Part shown: piece after piece, positions 60,649 through 64,000 of the stretch
How the letters are laid out: each line of letters begins with the position of its first letter
How positions within the stretch are numbered: the first letter of the stretch is position 1
Source: Caballeronia terrestris
GTDB lineage: Bacteria > Pseudomonadota > Gammaproteobacteria > Burkholderiales > Burkholderiaceae
Length of the DNA stretch: 64,000 nucleotides
Reading direction: 5' to 3'
Assembly (NCBI RefSeq): GCF_001544515.1
Contig: NZ_FCOL02000008.1
Span: 124,001-188,000, forward strand
Position numbers and translations under genes: made by a program
The notes under the pieces: model-generated
Told to the model about the DNA's origin: nothing
Database searches by the model: none
What the model saw: the letters and a program-made list of their open reading frames with translations, nothing else

Positions 60649-60894
60649 GCCGGCGCCTGCTATTCGACTGGAACCCATCGGGGTGAACCAATCGGCGAAC
60701 CGCGACTCGATATCGGGTGCGCGGATTCGCGAAGCCGGATCGTTCAATCGGCGCGCAGTCACCGCACAGGTCACTCGCAGCAGTACCCTTTTCGTCGCCC
60801 GCGTGCGGACGGCGCATCCCGCCCTGGCCTCGTTTGCGGCACGCACGCGGTGCCACGGCGGCATCCAACCCGCATCATTCGTAGTGAGACAGCC

Positions 60895-61341
60895 ATGAGC
60901 CTACTCGATTCCCTTGCTTCCTCCCTCGGCAAATCGTCGCCTGAAGGCGGCGGCGGCTCCTCCAACCTGATCGCCGTCGCGATGGAGTTCATCAACAATC
61001 AGCCGGGCGGCCTGAGCGGACTGATCCAGCGTTTCCACGAACACGGCGCGGGCGACATCATTTCGTCATGGATCGGCACCGGCGAGAACAAGCCGATCGC
61101 CCCCGACACGATCACGAACGTGCTCGGCTCCGAGCAGGTCGGCGCGCTGGCGCAAAAGGCGGGTGTGTCGGGTGATCAGTTGTCGGGGATGCTGGCGACG
61201 GTGCTGCCGAATCTCGTCGACCGCGCGACGCCCAACGGCGAAGTCCCCGCGGAAGGCAAGCTCGATCTGACCGGCGTGCTGGGCTCGCTCGGCGGACTGG
61301 GTGGTTTGTTTGGCAAGAGCGAAGGCGACAAGAACACTTAA
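60895..61341 (+). CDS. YidB family protein (DUF937)
   Basis: A 148-residue YidB-like protein (SLLDSLASSLGKS, VAMEFINNQPGGLSGLIQRFHEHGAGDIISSWIGTGENKPI) with a Gly/Leu-rich C-terminus. The function of the family is unknown. The start is set at the ATG at 60895, and a longer frame upstream is not family-like. It lies in the same direction as the HhH gene but after a 246-bp spacer, so probably has its own promoter. Followed by a terminator. Confidence 0.85.
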   Translation: MSLLDSLASSLGKSSPEGGGGSSNLIAVAMEFINNQPGGLSGLIQRFHEHGAGDIISSWIGTGENKPIAPDTITNVLGSEQVGALAQKAGVSGDQLSGMLATVLPNLVDRATPNGEVPAEGKLDLTGVLGSLGGLGGLFGKSEGDKNT

Positions 61342-61359
61342 GGCGTTTTTTATCCGATC

Positions 61360-61394
61360 AACGCCGCTGGCGCTTCTCGCGTCGGCGGCGTTTT
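61360..61394 (+). terminator. Terminator after the YidB-like gene
   Basis: AACGCCGC (61360-61367) pairs with GCGGCGTT (61385-61392) around a 17-base loop that can itself fold, followed by TTTTC. Moderate strength. Confidence 0.6.
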
Positions 61395-61588
61395 CGTTTG
61401 TGCGTTTGACTCCGATTCGCTTGCTAGAGCAAAGGAGCTTGTCGGCGTTTCCACCCTTGCTCTTATTCTTAGTCAAACCGTGCTCGCAATATTAGCCGGC
61501 GTTTGCTCCAGATTTATCCTCGTTCACACCGCTCGTACGCAAACCCCGAGCGGTGTTCATGCGCTCGCGAAAGACCTCCTTCCCGCCT

Positions 61589-62941
61589 CTACTTCTCCAG
61601 CCTGCGCACCATATCCGCGATGATCGTGTGGCGGATCACGCGCAAGCAGGTCAACTCACCGCCGAGCGTCGCGGCGAGCGCGGGCCGCGCCGCCAGCAAC
61701 ACGGCGTTCTCCTCTTCGACCTGCGCATACAAATCCGCCGCCGCCTTCGAGATGCCGCGGACGAGTGCATCCAGCAGGCGCTCCGCCGTTTTCCTCACGA
61801 TGCCGAGCACGTCTGCAGCGCGCAACATTAGCGCGCGGTCGACGTCGGCGTAGTGGCGGGCATCAAGCACGTCCCACGCGAACGACGCCCTGCCCGGCCA
61901 GTCGCCCTTCTGATACGACGGCGTGCCATACGCGGCCACGCTCAGCAGATCGTAGAACGGCGCGAGCTGGATGCCGTCATGCGACACGAGAAAGCTCAGA
62001 TTCTTCAGATGCGCGTCCGAATTCCCGACGAGCACGTTGAACACGAGCCACGAAAACAACCGAGTCCTCGCCGATGCCTGGTTCCGGCAGCGCGCCGCGA
62101 TCGTCGCGAGCTGGCCGACACTGCCCTGCTCGTATTTGAACGTGCGCGCGAGGTCGAGCAACTGGCAGGCATCGATCGAATGCAGGCGCCGCCACGCCCC
62201 CTTTTGCTCCTCCCGATCGAAACGATCCACGAGATACACCGGAGACGGCACGTACCGCCGATGCACCGCCGGCACATCCAGCCGCACCTTCGCCGCGAGC
62301 TTCATCACGAACCATTCGTTGATGACCGAGTGCGGATAGTCGTCGGTGTCCTGGTGGTTGGGTTTCAGGATGTGCGTCGACGGCGTGTGGCCGGCGGGCT
62401 CGTACAGCGCGTCGTCGCGCAGCACGACGGCGAGCTTGTGTTGCGCGCCCGCGAGCGACATGCGCTTCAGCGCATCGTGCGTGAGGGGCACGCGCGGTAA
62501 GGCGTCGATGCGGGTTTGCAATGCGTCGTCGGTCAGGCGGCGCTCGGTGATCGCGGCCTGCGGCGTCGCGCCCGGCACAGTCAATGTCACCGATCCCGCC
62601 GATTCCGCGCCGTAGTGCGCGAGCAGCGCGAAGGCATCGGCTTCGTTGCGGATCGCGGCGTCGCGCGCGAGCAGCGTGCGCTGGCCTTCCTCGGGCAGCA
62701 GGTTGTCGAAGTACCACTGGACCGGGCGGCGCGTGCTGCCGTCGCGGATGGCGTCGGCGTCGAGCGGGAGCGCGGGGCTCAGTGCGTAGCCGTCGCCGCG
62801 CTCGCGCCATGACGGGAGGTACGTGAACGACCAGATGTCGTCGTCGGCGTTGAGCGTGCCGACTTCGACGTCGTTGATGCTCGCGACCAGATTGCGGTGC
62901 GCCGCGACGTTCTCCGGCCGCTCGTTCATCCGATCATTCAT
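61589..62941 (-). CDS. hipA: HipA-type serine/threonine kinase toxin
   Basis: A 450-residue HipA-family kinase; the E. coli enzyme phosphorylates glutamyl-tRNA synthetase and causes persistence. The catalytic features are intact: the HipA-N couple domain, SLAGAQHKLAVV, ILKPN, the catalytic Asp D309 in VGNSDAHLKN and the metal-binding Asp D331 in APFYDLLS. These positions nearly equal those in E. coli HipA (309 and 332). The start is set at the ATG at 62941, overlapping hipB by 8 nt; another ATG follows four codons later. It should be active unless held by HipB. Confidence 0.9.
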   Translation of the reverse strand: MNDRMNERPENVAAHRNLVASINDVEVGTLNADDDIWSFTYLPSWRERGDGYALSPALPLDADAIRDGSTRRPVQWYFDNLLPEEGQRTLLARDAAIRNEADAFALLAHYGAESAGSVTLTVPGATPQAAITERRLTDDALQTRIDALPRVPLTHDALKRMSLAGAQHKLAVVLRDDALYEPAGHTPSTHILKPNHQDTDDYPHSVINEWFVMKLAAKVRLDVPAVHRRYVPSPVYLVDRFDREEQKGAWRRLHSIDACQLLDLARTFKYEQGSVGQLATIAARCRNQASARTRLFSWLVFNVLVGNSDAHLKNLSFLVSHDGIQLAPFYDLLSVAAYGTPSYQKGDWPGRASFAWDVLDARHYADVDRALMLRAADVLGIVRKTAERLLDALVRGISKAAADLYAQVEEENAVLLAARPALAATLGGELTCLRVIRHTIIADMVRRLEK

Positions 62942-63248
62942 CCGATTGCTCACGCGCAGCCTTGCGCTTCTCGGCACGCTCGACGCGCGCGTAACGCTTG
63001 ATCTCCTCGCTCGCGAAGAGTTCGCCAGCGGCATCGGGGATATCGACGCTCACGCGCACGCCCAGCCCTTCGAGCACCTGGAAGAGCTTGCCCCAGTGCA
63101 CGCTTTCGGCGCCCTTTTCGACTTTGCCGAGAAAACTTTCGCTCACACCGATGCTGCCCGCGGCATCGTCTTGCCGAAGGCGCTGGGCCTTGCGCGCGGC
63201 GCGCACCGCGACCCCGATGTCATGAGCATCCACGAGTTCAATTTTCAT
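62934..63248 (-). CDS. hipB: HipB-type antitoxin, XRE-family regulator
   Basis: A 104-residue DNA-binding protein with a central HTH_3 domain (VAVRAARKAQRLRQDDAAGSIGVSESFLGKVEKGAE). The C-terminal extension is highly charged (YARVERAEKRKAAREQSDE) and probably contacts HipA. The start is at the ATG at 63248 (MKIELVDAHDIG), where length fits the family. It precedes and overlaps hipA, the standard antitoxin-first order, and should repress its own operon. Confidence 0.88.
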   Translation of the reverse strand: MKIELVDAHDIGVAVRAARKAQRLRQDDAAGSIGVSESFLGKVEKGAESVHWGKLFQVLEGLGVRVSVDIPDAAGELFASEEIKRYARVERAEKRKAAREQSDE

Positions 63249-63423
63249 GAGCGAAATCCTTTTGATCGTAGAGATATTAGCATCGTGTGAGAGAGGTCGG
63301 CAGTTTTCCGTTCGATCTAATAGATTTTTGCCCATTGAGTTTATGCGTCATGAAAATCCGTGCAATCAAAAGGAAACCTGAGGCACGCGACGTACCCGTA
63401 CGCAAAATCCCTGCAACCGCAAA

Positions 63424-63456
63424 TAAAAAAGGGCGCCGGATCTCTCCGACGCCCTC
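63424..63456 (-). terminator. Terminator of clpB
   Basis: GGGCGCCGGA (63431-63440) pairs with TCCGACGCCC (63445-63454), one mismatch, TCTC loop. On the minus strand it is followed by T6 (complement of AAAAAA at 63425-63430). It lies 25 bp downstream of the clpB stop. Confidence 0.88.
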
Positions 63457-63480
63457 TTTCGAACGCAGCCGCGTCAGCGC

Positions 63481-64000
63481 TTAATGCACGACGCGATCGA
63501 ATACGAACTTCCCTTCCCGTATATCGACTGGAATCACGTCCTTCGGTCCGAACCTGCCCGCCAGAATCAGTTTCGCGACCGGATTCTCGATCTCCTGCTG
63601 GATCGCGCGCTTCAGCGGCCGCGCCCCGAAATGCGGGTCGTAACCGACCTTCCCGATCTGCTCCAGCGCCGAATCCGACACGTCCAACTGCATATCGAGC
63701 TTCGCCAACCGGTCATGCAACCGCTGCAACTGAATCCGCGCGATCGACTGGATGTTGCTGCGATCCAGCGAGTGGAACACGACGACATCGTCGATCCGGT
63801 TCAGAAATTCCGGCCGGAAGTGCAGCTTGACCTCTTCCCACACCGCGTCCTTCACGGCGTTGTGCGGCTCGCCGACCATCGACTGGATCACCTGCGACCC
63901 GAGATTCGACGTCATCACGATCACCGTGTTCTTGAAGTCGACGGTGCGCCCCTGTCCGTCGGTCATGCGGCCGTCGTCGAGCACTTGCAGCAGCACGTTG
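63481..64000 (-). CDS. clpB: ClpB disaggregase, C-terminal part (cut by the window edge)
   Basis: The last 173 or so residues of the AAA+ protein disaggregase. The second nucleotide-binding domain is seen from [23 protein letters not shown], with sensor 1 VMTSNLGSQ, the arginine finger region [16 protein letters not shown] and sensor 2 [16 protein letters not shown]. The reading frame is open to the window end, so the first part of the gene lies beyond 64000. The end (KFVFDRVVH) is shorter than in E. coli ClpB. ClpB works with DnaK to dissolve heat-aggregated proteins. Confidence 0.95.
   Translation of the reverse strand, partial: NVLLQVLDDGRMTDGQGRTVDFKNTVIVMTSNLGSQVIQSMVGEPHNAVKDAVWEEVKLHFRPEFLNRIDDVVVFHSLDRSNIQSIARIQLQRLHDRLAKLDMQLDVSDSALEQIGKVGYDPHFGARPLKRAIQQEIENPVAKLILAGRFGPKDVIPVDIREGKFVFDRVVH

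Noticed and set aside
61501..61560. Hairpin ACACCGCTCG / CGAGCGGTGT as hipA terminator
   Set aside because: The 10-bp stem is real, but no T-run follows on either strand, so I do not call it a terminator.

Overview
The window is a 64 kb stretch of GC-rich (about 63 % by eye) beta-proteobacterial chromosome, very probably from the Burkholderiaceae (Burkholderia / Paraburkholderia / Caballeronia group). The gene order supports this: guaB-guaA; ndk-rlmN-rodZ-ispG-hisS-yfgM-bamB-der-hfq-hflX-hflK-hflC-DUF2065-hisZ-purA-hpt-kup; surE-pcm-nlpD-rpoS; dnaX-ybaB-recR with an SRP RNA upstream; and trxA-rho. The identification rests on protein motifs and gene order read by eye; no database search was possible.

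Layout. 0.3-5 kb: purine synthesis (guaB, guaA) with an RNA cyclic phosphodiesterase (thpR) and a repeat-tailed membrane protein. 5-8 kb: an EamA exporter and the Kup K+ transporter, convergent. 8-25.4 kb: one long minus-strand series covering purine salvage and synthesis (hpt, purA), histidine regulation (hisZ), membrane-protease modulation (hflK, hflC, DUF2065), ribosome and RNA factors (hflX, hfq, der), envelope assembly (bamB, yfgM), hisS, the isoprenoid enzyme ispG, the rod-shape protein rodZ, rlmN and ndk. 25.7-26.4 kb: a BI-1 family membrane protein. 26.5-32.5 kb: rlmD, a 3'-5' exonuclease, rpoS, nlpD, pcm and surE, the classical stationary-phase cluster. 32.6-33.6 kb: a quinone oxidoreductase. 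33.7-37.7 kb: a CoA-transferase plus SsuABC-type transporter operon. 37.7-42.5 kb: DUF1653, recR, ybaB, dnaX and the 4.5S/SRP RNA. 42.8-48.1 kb (plus strand): trxA, rho, a merR-MFS-mtfA operon and the type B L31 gene. 48.4-59.8 kb: a GT39 glycosyltransferase, a MATE exporter, a giant alpha-2-macroglobulin and pbpC. 60-61.3 kb: a secreted helix-hairpin-helix protein and a YidB-like protein. 61.6-63.2 kb: a hipBA toxin-antitoxin pair. 63.5 kb to the end: the C-terminal part of clpB, cut by the window edge.

Most of the window is conserved core chromosome. I see no prophage, insertion sequence, integrase, tRNA or CRISPR array. The least ordinary signals are: (i) a family of intergenic palindromic repeats around 37.7 and 39.2 kb, showing a compensatory base change between copies and supplying the dnaX stop codon; (ii) a 99-bp in-frame tandem repeat in the dnaX linker; (iii) a 24-bp/8-residue tandem repeat in a membrane protein beside guaB; (iv) a MerR gene with a perfect palindromic operator and an apparently leaderless start; (v) an uncharacterised CoA-transferase/ABC importer operon; and (vi) hipBA. 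None of these amounts to strong evidence for a wholly new system.
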